A DNA stretch of 64,000 nucleotides from Deinococcus aquatilis DSM 23025 (lineage in GTDB: Bacteria; Deinococcota; Deinococci; Deinococcales; Deinococcaceae), in contig NZ_KB899709.1 of assembly GCF_000378445.1 (NCBI RefSeq), positions 1 through 64,000 on the forward strand. The letters run 5' to 3'. Position numbers and translations under genes: made by a program. The first letter of the stretch is position 1. Each line of letters begins with the position of its first letter. The notes below the pieces were generated by a model, which saw only the letters and a list, made by a program, of their open reading frames with translations, was not told where the DNA came from and made no database searches. Shown here piece after piece: positions 21,109 through 30,477 of this stretch.

Positions 21109-21152
21109 TGTCTAAAGAATAAATAAATAACCGGGCCGACCAATCGCAGGAA

Positions 21153-21183
21153 TTGAAACTTTGTACCGAGTACAAAATATGTC
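21153..21183 (+). promoter_or_regulatory. acyl-CoA dehydrogenase promoter with operator palindrome
   Basis: TTGAAA (21153-21158) and TATGTC (21178-21183) with a 19-base spacer that contains the palindrome TTTGTAC-CGA-GTACAAA (21160-21176). The -10 ends five bases before the ATG at 21189. A repressor bound at the palindrome would block the promoter. Confidence 0.5.
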
Positions 21184-21188
21184 AAACT

Positions 21189-22565
<1,377 letters not shown>

Positions 22566-22619
22566 GGGCCGTCAGTGGTGAGTGGTCAGTAGGAAGTGGG
22601 AAAAGATAACGGCTGACCA

Positions 22620-22671
22620 CAGAACGTGGATCGTGGAAAAGGCGAAAGCCCTGACCACGATCCACGTTCTG
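22620..22671. terminator. large hairpin after acyl-CoA dehydrogenase gene
   Basis: A 17-bp perfect stem starting CAGAACGTGGATCGTGG (22620-22636) with its complement at 22655-22671; the 18-base loop holds a GGC-GAAA-GCC mini-hairpin with a GNRA loop. Lies between convergent genes. Confidence 0.7.
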
Positions 22672-22681
22672 CTTTCTACCT

Positions 22682-24157
22682 TTACTTTCCAGCTTCGGCT
22701 GTTCGCCTCAGGCCATCCCGAATCGTTTCTGGGTGCAGGTGGGCATAGCCGAGCAGCACGGCGGGCGGGCGCGGCAGGACGGCCAGCGGTGCAGCGGGCG
22801 TCAGGGCCACATCGGCGCGGCGGGCAAGGGCCACGGCATCCGCCTCGGTCAGATGCGGGGGAAGCGTGACATGCACATGCAGGCCAGCGCGGGCGGGGGT
22901 AGGTTGCCAGCCGGGAAGGTGGGTTGCCAGCGCTTCCAGCAGGGTGTCGTGGCGGTGGCGGATGTTCTGGCGGGCGCGGCGCAGGTGGCGGGCATACGCT
23001 CCGGAAGACAGGATGTCGGCCAGCGCGAGGGCGTCCAGCACGCCGGGGGCACGGTCTGTGAGGGGACGGGTTCCGGCCAGCACGCGCACCACATCGGGCG
23101 GGGCCACCAGATAGCCGCTGCGGGTCACGGGGGCAAGGCTTTTGCTGAAGCTGCCCAGCAGCAGCACCCGGTCAGGGGCGAGGCCCTGCATCACGGCTGG
23201 GGGCCGCGCCGTGTGGTGCAGGTCGGCGGCGTAATCGTCTTCCAGAATAAAGGCTCCGCAGGCCCGCGCCCACGCGATCACGGCCTGACTTCGGGCAGCG
23301 GGCAGCGCAGCGGTGGTGGGGTACTGGCAGCCGGGAGTGACATACAGAAGCGTGGCGTGCGCAGGCAACGCGGCGGGGTCCATGCCGTACTCATCGACAG
23401 GAACGGGCAGCAGCGTGGCTCCGGTGGCGGCCAGTGCTGCCCGCGCTCCCGGATAGGTCGGGTCTTCGGTGGCGGCCACCCGGCCCTCTTCCAGAAATAC
23501 GCGGGCCAGCGCGTCCAGTGCCCACTGCGTACCGCCTGTCAACATCAGCATTTCGGGCGTGACCCGTGCGCCGCGTTCGGCATTCAGGTAGGCGGCCAGA
23601 GCGCGGCGAGTTTCCAGTGGGCCAAGTTCGTTTGGCCCTGACTCATTCAATCCTGGCTCAGTGGTAGACAGCAGGCCCAGTTGACCCGAACTGGCCTGCC
23701 CTGCCCGCCGCGCCAGGGCCAGCGCCCACGCGCCTGCCGGGTATAGATCCGGTACAGGTTGACCTACCCGGAAATCTACAGCGTACACTCCACCTGCATC
23801 CGTAACTCGGCCTGCCAGAGCGCGGGTGGCCCACGCACTCAGCGGCAACGGCAGCGCGGAAACAGGAGCAGAGGCGGAAGCGGGCGGCACAGCCACACGG
23901 GTTCCAGACCGTTCTCCGGCACTCACGTACCCTTCGGCCTGAAGTTGCGCCAGTGCATCGACTAGCGTATTACGCGAGACTCCCAACTGCGCGGCCAACG
24001 TGCGGTGTCCGGGCAGGCGTGCCCCCTGCACCAAAATGCCGCGCTGCACGGCGTCGCGCAGGGTGCGGGCCACGCGGGCATGCAGCACCTCTCCGGGCAG
24101 ACTGGGCAGCAGTTCGGGAATGAGCGTCAAGCCCGCCCAAATTCCCGCACCAGCCAC
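22682..24157 (-). CDS. MocR-type regulator (GntR HTH fused to aminotransferase fold)
   Basis: Up to 491 aa. Residues ~20-90: GntR winged helix ([54 protein letters not shown]). Residues ~120-490: class-I aminotransferase-like PLP domain with [35 protein letters not shown] and the PLP-lysine motif [22 protein letters not shown]. Such proteins control PLP, GABA or amino-acid genes. The long frame overlaps the upstream gene by 31 bases; a TTG at 24128-24130, overlapping that gene's TGA, would give a 4-base overlap and is an attractive alternative start. Target genes unknown. Confidence 0.87.
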   Translation of the reverse strand: MAGAGIWAGLTLIPELLPSLPGEVLHARVARTLRDAVQRGILVQGARLPGHRTLAAQLGVSRNTLVDALAQLQAEGYVSAGERSGTRVAVPPASASAPVSALPLPLSAWATRALAGRVTDAGGVYAVDFRVGQPVPDLYPAGAWALALARRAGQASSGQLGLLSTTEPGLNESGPNELGPLETRRALAAYLNAERGARVTPEMLMLTGGTQWALDALARVFLEEGRVAATEDPTYPGARAALAATGATLLPVPVDEYGMDPAALPAHATLLYVTPGCQYPTTAALPAARSQAVIAWARACGAFILEDDYAADLHHTARPPAVMQGLAPDRVLLLGSFSKSLAPVTRSGYLVAPPDVVRVLAGTRPLTDRAPGVLDALALADILSSGAYARHLRRARQNIRHRHDTLLEALATHLPGWQPTPARAGLHVHVTLPPHLTEADAVALARRADVALTPAAPLAVLPRPPAVLLGYAHLHPETIRDGLRRTAEAGK

Positions 24158-24444
24158 GCCACCTGACCGCCCTCTGCGGTAAGCGCCTGCCCTGCCACTT
24201 CCAGAAAGCGCTCCCGCGCTGCCTCGGCTTCAGCCTGCGTCACGCCGTGCGCCTGGGGATCGGCCAGAAGAGAGCGCAGGAGGGGAAACACGGGTGTATC
24301 GGCATGAACCGTGCCGCCTACACTCACGTCGGCCCGCCATTTCAGCAGATAATCCAGCGCGTAGGGGCCGGGTTCCAGCACGCAGCCGCCGGGATAGGGG
24401 ATGCGCTTGGGGGCGGGGAAAGTGATGGAAGCAGCCTGAGTCAT
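24127..24444 (-). CDS. hypothetical protein, coupled to MocR gene
   Basis: 105 aa from the ATG at 24444 ([39 protein letters not shown]). The GTG two codons earlier is less likely because a CATCCT box ends six bases before the ATG. The acidic, helical C-terminal half ([20 protein letters not shown]) shows no known domain. It overlaps the MocR regulator gene and so is probably in one operon with it; I cannot infer a role. Confidence 0.6.
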   Translation of the reverse strand: MTQAASITFPAPKRIPYPGGCVLEPGPYALDYLLKWRADVSVGGTVHADTPVFPLLRSLLADPQAHGVTQAEAEAARERFLEVAGQALTAEGGQVAWLVREFGRA

Positions 24445-24913
24445 AGCCACAGGATGCGCCCGCCAGAGCGGGGCCGCAAGCGCGTTTGCCTTTATTCGCC
24501 TCTGTCGAGCTTAGCCCATGTCCTCCCCTCTAATACGGGATTATTGATTCTTGTGTAGGTTGGCAACACCTTGAAGGCTGGGCAAGACAACCCCCCCGTT
24601 GCTCACGCAACGCCCCCCCTTAAAGGGGAGGACAAGGGCTTTTGCGCTCCCCTTTAAGGGGGGCTGGCGGCGAAGCCGACTGGGGGGTTGGCCGTGCCTG
24701 AGTCACGCAGGGATCAACAAACTGGCTCTTTGACATTGCTCGTCGGCCCCCTCTGCTTCGCAACGCCCTCTCTGCCGTGCAGCTCTCCGAATAAGGGGGG
24801 GCGTTGCAAGGCAACGGGCGGAGCACAACTCCCCACCCTGCACTCTTCGGCCAGAGCCACTTCCCTGCTCAACTTTGCTTGATAGCTGACCGCCAACAAA
24901 GTAATCTACGGTT
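24445..24913. other. intergenic region with palindromic repeats
   Basis: 469 bases between divergent genes. Contains a full copy of the ~100-base palindromic repeat (24589-24689) and a decayed relative at about 24739-24815 (CTTCGCAACGCCC and GGGGGGGCGTTGCAAGGCAACG). No gene found. Confidence 0.7.
24589..24689. repeat. dispersed palindromic repeat, copy A
   Basis: About 101 bases beginning AACCCCCCCGTTGCT and ending CTGGGGGGTT, with inner arms CCCCTTAAAGGGGAG and CTCCCCTTTAAGGGG. A second copy is at 26834-26930 in the same orientation. It can fold into a long imperfect hairpin; no coding capacity. Confidence 0.9.
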
Positions 24914-25081
24914 ATGCCCAACTTCGGCCCCACCGAACTGATCGTGATGCTGCTCATGGGTGCTGTGATCGTCGGCGTGGTGGTGCTGGCCCTCAAGCTG
25001 ATTGGAAGGGTCAATAGCGGCCAACGCAAACGCATAGACACACTGGAAAGGCGTATCCGCGATCTGGAAGGCAGGCAGTAA
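24914..25081 (+). CDS. small single-pass membrane protein, TatA-like N-terminus
   Basis: 55 aa, too short for routine calling. Sequence PNFGPTELIVMLLMGAVIVGVV VLALKLIG gives one membrane helix, followed by a charged amphipathic or coiled-coil tail (RVNSGQRKRIDTLERRIRDLEGRQ). FGPTEL resembles the start of TatA/B proteins, but the tail is much shorter and lacks the usual amphipathic helix plus acidic region, so a Tat role is only a suggestion. TAATCT (24902-24907) ends six bases before the ATG, which supports expression as a leaderless message. Confidence 0.65.
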   Translation: MPNFGPTELIVMLLMGAVIVGVVVLALKLIGRVNSGQRKRIDTLERRIRDLEGRQ

Positions 25082-25144
25082 ACCAGAGCGTAAACCAAAA
25101 CGGGGCGAAGAGCTTCTCGCCTTCGCCCCAGCCTGATCTGTGCC

Positions 25145-26200
25145 TCAGCCCACGCTGGGGCTGCCCATCGCGTTCAGCACGGCGCGGGTAAAGGTGCGGG
25201 TATCGGCCTTGCCACCCAGATCGGGCGTGGGATGCTCGCGCAGGGCCAGCGCGACGGCGCGGTCAATCTGGTTGGCGGCGTCGCTGCGCTTGAGGCCGTG
25301 GCGCAGCAGCATTCCAGCGCTCATGATGGCGGCGGCGGGGTTGGCGATGCCTTTTCCGGCGATGTCGGGAGCACTGCCGTGGATCGGCTCGAACAGGCCC
25401 GCGCCGTCACCCAGGCTGGCGCTGGGCATCAGGCCGAGGCTACCGGGAATTACGGCGGCCAGATCGGACAGGATGTCACCGAACAGATTTTCGGTCACGA
25501 TCACGTCGTAGCGGCTGGGATCGGACACGATCAGCATGGCGACGCTGTCCACGTATTCGTGATTCAGGTGAATGTTGCGGTACTCACGGTCACGCAGAGC
25601 CGTCACGTCGCGCCGCCACAGTTCGCTGACTTCCAGCACATTGGCTTTGTCCACGCTGGTCACGCGGCCCCGGCGCTGTTCGGCGGCCCAGAACGCCACT
25701 TTTGCCACCCGTTCCACCTCGGCGGTGGTGTAGCGCATGGTGTTGTAGGCGGTATCGCCCTCGATCTTGCGGTCCTGGTCGAAGTACACGCCGCCCAACA
25801 GTTCGCGCACGATCAGAATATCCACGCCCCGCGCCAGTTCAGGCTTCAGGGGGCTGAGGTGCTCCAGCCCCGGCTGCACGCGCACAGGCCGCAGGTTGGC
25901 ATAGCAGCCCAGCAGTTTCCGCAGCGCCAGCAGGCCACTTTCGGGGCGCAGGTGGCGGGGCAGGAGGTTCCAGGGGCTGTTCTGTGCGCCGCCCACTGTA
26001 CCCAGCAAAACGGCGTCGGCATCGGCCAGGGCGTCGCGGGTCACGGGGGGCAGGGGATCGCCGTACTGGTCGTAGGCTCCGCCACCGATGGCGTGTTCTT
26101 CAAAGGTCACGTCGGGGGCCACCTCGCGCAGCACCTCGACGGCAGCGGCGGTGACTTCGGGGCCGATACCGTCTCCGGGCAGGATCACGACTTTAGGCAT
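25145..26200 (-). CDS. leuB: 3-isopropylmalate dehydrogenase
   Basis: 351 aa. Third step of leucine synthesis: NAD-dependent oxidative decarboxylation of 3-isopropylmalate. Motifs: [49 protein letters not shown] (the Leu/Arg motif that separates LeuB from isocitrate and homoisocitrate dehydrogenases), [41 protein letters not shown] and [22 protein letters not shown]. Start ATG at 26198-26200 overlaps the leuD end by 8 bases, with AGGAGG inside leuD. Last gene of the leu block. Confidence 0.95.
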   Translation of the reverse strand: MPKVVILPGDGIGPEVTAAAVEVLREVAPDVTFEEHAIGGGAYDQYGDPLPPVTRDALADADAVLLGTVGGAQNSPWNLLPRHLRPESGLLALRKLLGCYANLRPVRVQPGLEHLSPLKPELARGVDILIVRELLGGVYFDQDRKIEGDTAYNTMRYTTAEVERVAKVAFWAAEQRRGRVTSVDKANVLEVSELWRRDVTALRDREYRNIHLNHEYVDSVAMLIVSDPSRYDVIVTENLFGDILSDLAAVIPGSLGLMPSASLGDGAGLFEPIHGSAPDIAGKGIANPAAAIMSAGMLLRHGLKRSDAANQIDRAVALALREHPTPDLGGKADTRTFTRAVLNAMGSPSVG

Positions 26201-26771
26201 GGTGGGCCTCCTGTTCGGCGTCCTGACCGGGGTGGCCGTGCCCGGCCTCGGTGCTGACTGCTTCCAGAGACTCGGCTTCCAGCGCGGCCTGATCGTGATC
26301 ACGCATGTATTCCAGCCAGCCGCCCGCCTTCTGCACGTCCAGCGCAAACTGGGCCACCGGCACAAAGGTCAATTTCTGGCCGGTGCGGAGGTTGGCAATC
26401 GTGCCGCCGATCAGATCGAGGTCGGCCTCGTCGCCGTCTTCAAAGGCCTCCACAATTCCGGCACACTCCAGCGCCAGAAAGCCGTTGTTGATGGAGTTGC
26501 GGTAATAAATCCGCGCAAAGTTGGGGGCAATGACGGCCCCGATGCCTGCGCCGCGCAGCGCCCAGACCGCGTGCTCGCGGCTGGAACCACAGCCAAAATC
26601 TGCGCCCGCGACGATGATGTCACCGGGTTGCACCCGCGTCACGAAGGTCTTGTCGTAATCCTCCATCGCGTAGGGGGCCAGTTCGGCTTCCACGTCGGTG
26701 GTCAGGTGGCGGGCCGGAATAATCTCGTCGGTGTTGATGTGGTCGCGTCCGAAGACATGAACTTTGGGCAT
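26193..26771 (-). CDS. leuD: 3-isopropylmalate dehydratase small subunit
   Basis: 192 aa. With LeuC isomerises 2- to 3-isopropylmalate. Typical: [62 protein letters not shown]. The C-terminal ~30 residues ([22 protein letters not shown]) are an acidic His-rich tail not usual in the family. AAAGGA precedes the ATG. Deinococcus relatives also carry a homoaconitase for lysine synthesis; the adjacent leuB and the leucine-coding leader favour the leucine pathway. Translation is coupled to leuB. Confidence 0.92.
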   Translation of the reverse strand: MPKVHVFGRDHINTDEIIPARHLTTDVEAELAPYAMEDYDKTFVTRVQPGDIIVAGADFGCGSSREHAVWALRGAGIGAVIAPNFARIYYRNSINNGFLALECAGIVEAFEDGDEADLDLIGGTIANLRTGQKLTFVPVAQFALDVQKAGGWLEYMRDHDQAALEAESLEAVSTEAGHGHPGQDAEQEAHHA

Positions 26772-26833
26772 GTGGGATTCCTTTGTGGGAGTGGGGGATT
26801 GGGGATACGGGGAAGTTTGAGGTTCTCAAGGTG

Positions 26834-26930
26834 AACCCCCCCGTTGCTTTACAACGCCCCCCCTTAAGGGGAGGACCACTGCTGTTGCGCTCCCCTTAAG
26901 GGGGGCTGGCTGCAAAGCAGACTGGGGGTT
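26834..26930. repeat. dispersed palindromic repeat, copy B
   Basis: About 97 bases, same layout and orientation as 24589-24689: AACCCCCCCGTTGCTTT... through inner arms CCCCTTAAGGGGAG / CTCCCCTTAAGGGG to ACTGGGGGTT. Sits inside the leu block between the unknown gene at 26947 and leuD, so it is likely transcribed and may act on message stability. Confidence 0.9.
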
Positions 26931-26946
26931 TACACGCAACACACCC

Positions 26947-28215
26947 TTAATTCAGAGGCCGAACCGCGTTCAGCTCGGCGGGCAGTTCTTCGGCATAGAG
27001 GTCATGCCACGTCTGACCGTCGAAGGTCAGTTCGGATTCTATGAATGCCTGCGCCAGTGGGTCGGGATCGGTGAGGGCATCAACCGGAATATCGAGGCGT
27101 ACGGCAGTCGGCACAGGCAGGGTTTCTATCTCATTCAGGTCGGGGTATTCGTCGGCAAAGATTTCCAGCAACAGATTTTCGGTCCAGTCAGCCCAACGTT
27201 CGGTGTGGCCTGCGCCTGTGGCCTGCATCAGATCGGCGCGGATGCGCTCCGCCTGATCATTGGGCACGTCGCCCTCTGCCCATTCCACGCGCCCATCGGC
27301 AAACACGGTGACGGTCACGGTTTCTACATCCAGAAACTGGCTCAGCTCTGGCGGCAGCGAGTCGCCCAGCGGCGCGGCTTCGGGGTCATAGGTGATCCAT
27401 TCCTCACCGTCCGGTGAGTAGCCGGAACCTGCGGGGTCTATGTGAAGTTCCAGCCCGCCCAATTGGGCAAAAGGTGTGCCCAGCGGCGAAAGCAGCAGCG
27501 CAGGCTCGCGCAGTTCAAACAGGCTGCGCTTGAGTACGGGCGCGTTGGGGTCGTCTTCGCCCACCATCTCGGCATGCAGTTCGGCCCAGTCTTCGGGGGT
27601 CTGACCGTGCCACTCGGTTGCCAGTTCTTCCAGCACTTCCAGCCATTCTTCGGGCGGCTCGGGATCGATGGTCACGCGGCCCTGCTGTCCGTCCACGCCC
27701 TGCGCCTGCTCGATGCGGAAGGTCGCGACTACTTTGCCCTGCCCCCCCGCTGCCGGGTGCTGCATCAGGAATTCCAGTGCCCGCCGGGGGTCGGTGTTGG
27801 CCGGAAAAGATTCCCAGCGCACGCCGTCGGCAGAGTGGGTCTGCTGGCGCAGGTGCAGCACGCCGCCCTCGACGGGAATGTGGGTATAGCTGTTGGCTTC
27901 TTCGGGCATAGAGGTTCCGAGCGCCAGTTCGCCCACAAAATGGCGGTGTGGCGGCACAGCAATAGACTGCACGTCTTCAGCGGTTTCCAGCAGGCGATCA
28001 GGACGGCCCGCCATCACGAACGAGGTGCGGTAGGCACTGTCCCACAGCGGCCCCGTCGGTTGGGTTTCACGCAGGGCATCCACGATCATGACCTGCAGTG
28101 CGGCTTCCTGCGGCCCCCGGTTCAGGGTCACATTGCCGTTGATGTCCATATCGGCCTCGAAGGGGTGCACCGTGGGCATCAGGCCCAGTTGTTTACGGCG
28201 TTTAGCGTCTCCCAT
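26947..28215 (-). CDS. hypothetical protein in the leu block
   Basis: 422 aa, acidic, soluble. The N-terminus GDAKRRKQLGLMP is a short basic motif seen at the start of various bacterial proteins of unknown role. The rest alternates Asp/Glu-rich and Trp-containing stretches (PPEEWLEVLEELATEWHGQTPEDWAELHAEMVGED; GHTERWADWTENLLLEIFADEYPDL), without a catalytic motif that I recognise. AAAGGA lies seven bases before the ATG, which starts 2 bases after the lysE stop, so it is co-transcribed with leuC-lysE. No function assigned. Confidence 0.75.
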   Translation of the reverse strand: MGDAKRRKQLGLMPTVHPFEADMDINGNVTLNRGPQEAALQVMIVDALRETQPTGPLWDSAYRTSFVMAGRPDRLLETAEDVQSIAVPPHRHFVGELALGTSMPEEANSYTHIPVEGGVLHLRQQTHSADGVRWESFPANTDPRRALEFLMQHPAAGGQGKVVATFRIEQAQGVDGQQGRVTIDPEPPEEWLEVLEELATEWHGQTPEDWAELHAEMVGEDDPNAPVLKRSLFELREPALLLSPLGTPFAQLGGLELHIDPAGSGYSPDGEEWITYDPEAAPLGDSLPPELSQFLDVETVTVTVFADGRVEWAEGDVPNDQAERIRADLMQATGAGHTERWADWTENLLLEIFADEYPDLNEIETLPVPTAVRLDIPVDALTDPDPLAQAFIESELTFDGQTWHDLYAEELPAELNAVRPLN

Positions 28216-28217
28216 AA

Positions 28218-28832
28218 TCAGTCCTTTGACGCCAGCAGCAGCGTCCCAAATCCCGCCATCAGCGTGCCCGCCACACGGTCAATAGTGCGTCTGGCCCGAA
28301 GATACCGCGCCTGAAGCGGTGCTGTGGACATCCCCAGGGCCACCAGTGCAAACCACACCAGACTCAGCCCCAAAATAACAGCGAAAACGCCCATTCTCAG
28401 GCCCGCCGAACTGTGGGCAGGAATCACGCTGGAAAACACACTGCCGAAAAAGATGGCCGCCTTGGGATTGGCGAGATTGGTGAGCAGGCCGGAGCGGTAG
28501 GCTTTCCAGTCGCCCAGCGGCGTGACAGTGGGAGCGTGGGCAGCACCCGCCCCGAAACTGGAGCGCCAGAGGGTATAGGCCATGTACAGCAGATACGCTC
28601 CGCCCGCCACCCGGATAACGCCGTGAATCCAGGCGAAATTCTGGAACAGAATGCCGATGCCCAGCAGCGCCAGCAAGGCCCAGGCCGCGATTCCCGTGAC
28701 CACGCCCGCACCCGCGAACAGGGCCGCCCGCCGCGAACGGCCCACCGCCGTCTGACTGACGAGCAGAACGTCTGGCCCCGGGATGACCAGAACCACCAGA
28801 TGCACCAGTGCCACCGCGATCAGCGTGTCCAT
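28218..28832 (-). CDS. LysE/RhtB-family amino-acid exporter
   Basis: 204 aa, about six membrane segments. The family pattern is clear: DTLIAVALVHLVVLVIPGPDVLLVSQTAVGRSRRAALFAGAGVVTGIAAWALLALLGIGIL, then WKAYRSGLLTNLANPKAAIFFGSVFSSVIP. These proteins export amino acids such as lysine, threonine, homoserine or leucine. Start ATG at 28830-28832, 13 bases after the leuC stop, with a GGAAGTGG site; the long upstream extension is leuC read in another frame. Placement between leuC and leuD suggests export of leucine or a branched-chain precursor, which is inference. Confidence 0.88.
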   Translation of the reverse strand: MDTLIAVALVHLVVLVIPGPDVLLVSQTAVGRSRRAALFAGAGVVTGIAAWALLALLGIGILFQNFAWIHGVIRVAGGAYLLYMAYTLWRSSFGAGAAHAPTVTPLGDWKAYRSGLLTNLANPKAAIFFGSVFSSVIPAHSSAGLRMGVFAVILGLSLVWFALVALGMSTAPLQARYLRARRTIDRVAGTLMAGFGTLLLASKD

Positions 28833-28845
28833 CAGACCACTTCCA

Positions 28846-30135
<1,290 letters not shown>

Positions 30136-30200
30136 AAGTCTTCCCCCAGTTGGTCTTGCGGTGTGGCCTTGCTGTTTGGTCTGCCCCGTAACATGAAAGA

Positions 30201-30227
30201 CCCCCGGACCGATTGGGGTTCCGGGGG
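30201..30227 (-). terminator. attenuator-like hairpin of the leu block
   Basis: Read on the minus strand, CCCCCGGA (30220-30227) pairs with TCCGGGGG (30201-30208), followed by TCTTTC. The 5' arm can instead pair with CTGGGGGCG at the end of the leader peptide reading frame (nine pairs including two G-U), so two exclusive folds exist. Confidence 0.6.
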
Positions 30228-30252
30228 CAACAGGTGAACGCAGGGCCAGCGC

Positions 30253-30318
30253 TCAACGCCCCCAGCTAAGAAGAAGCCCCACTTGGGCGGCCCCGTTCAT
30301 CGTCAGTGCGCTCGGCAT
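30253..30318 (-). CDS. leu leader peptide, three consecutive Leu codons
   Basis: 21-residue reading frame starting at the ATG 30316-30318, six bases after a TACACT box, ending ...QVGLLLSWGR and TGA. The three Leu codons are CTT CTT CTT, a poor choice for a high-GC genome, as expected of control codons. An alternative start at 30298-30300 gives MNGAAQVGLLLSWGR. The last codons (TGG GGG CGT) contain the sequence that can form the antiterminator. A ribosome stalled at Leu would leave that sequence free; one finishing the peptide would cover it. This is the logic of classical attenuation, here with a leaderless start. Confidence 0.7.
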   Translation of the reverse strand: MPSALTMNGAAQVGLLLSWGR

Positions 30319-30324
30319 GGCCTG

Positions 30325-30353
30325 AGTGTAGCGCCGCACCGGGATCAGGGCAA
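30325..30353 (-). promoter_or_regulatory. leu promoter
   Basis: On the minus strand TTGCCC (30348-30353), 17-base spacer, TACACT (30325-30330). The leader peptide ATG starts six bases after the -10, so the transcript should begin at or very near that ATG. The rest of 30136-30477 holds only the leader, attenuator and the divergent lipoprotein promoter. Confidence 0.7.
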
Positions 30354-30477
30354 GGCAGGTGGGATAGACGATCAGCGGGAAGTTGCCCACGCCAATCTGA
30401 CGCACCCTTAATCTCGGTGAAGAAACCTCAATCTTGCACACGGCCTACTCATCTGACTGGTAGAGTTCAAAGCAGAT

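Noticed and set aside
20410..21126. 238-codon plus-strand frame over the hypothetical gene at 20491
   Set aside because: Gln/Arg-rich shadow; the opposite strand has a more natural amino-acid composition, although this hypothetical remains only moderately supported.
24625..24815. Possible CRISPR-like or tRNA-like structure in the repeat region
   Set aside because: Only palindromic C/G-rich arms; no regular spacer-repeat units and no cloverleaf.
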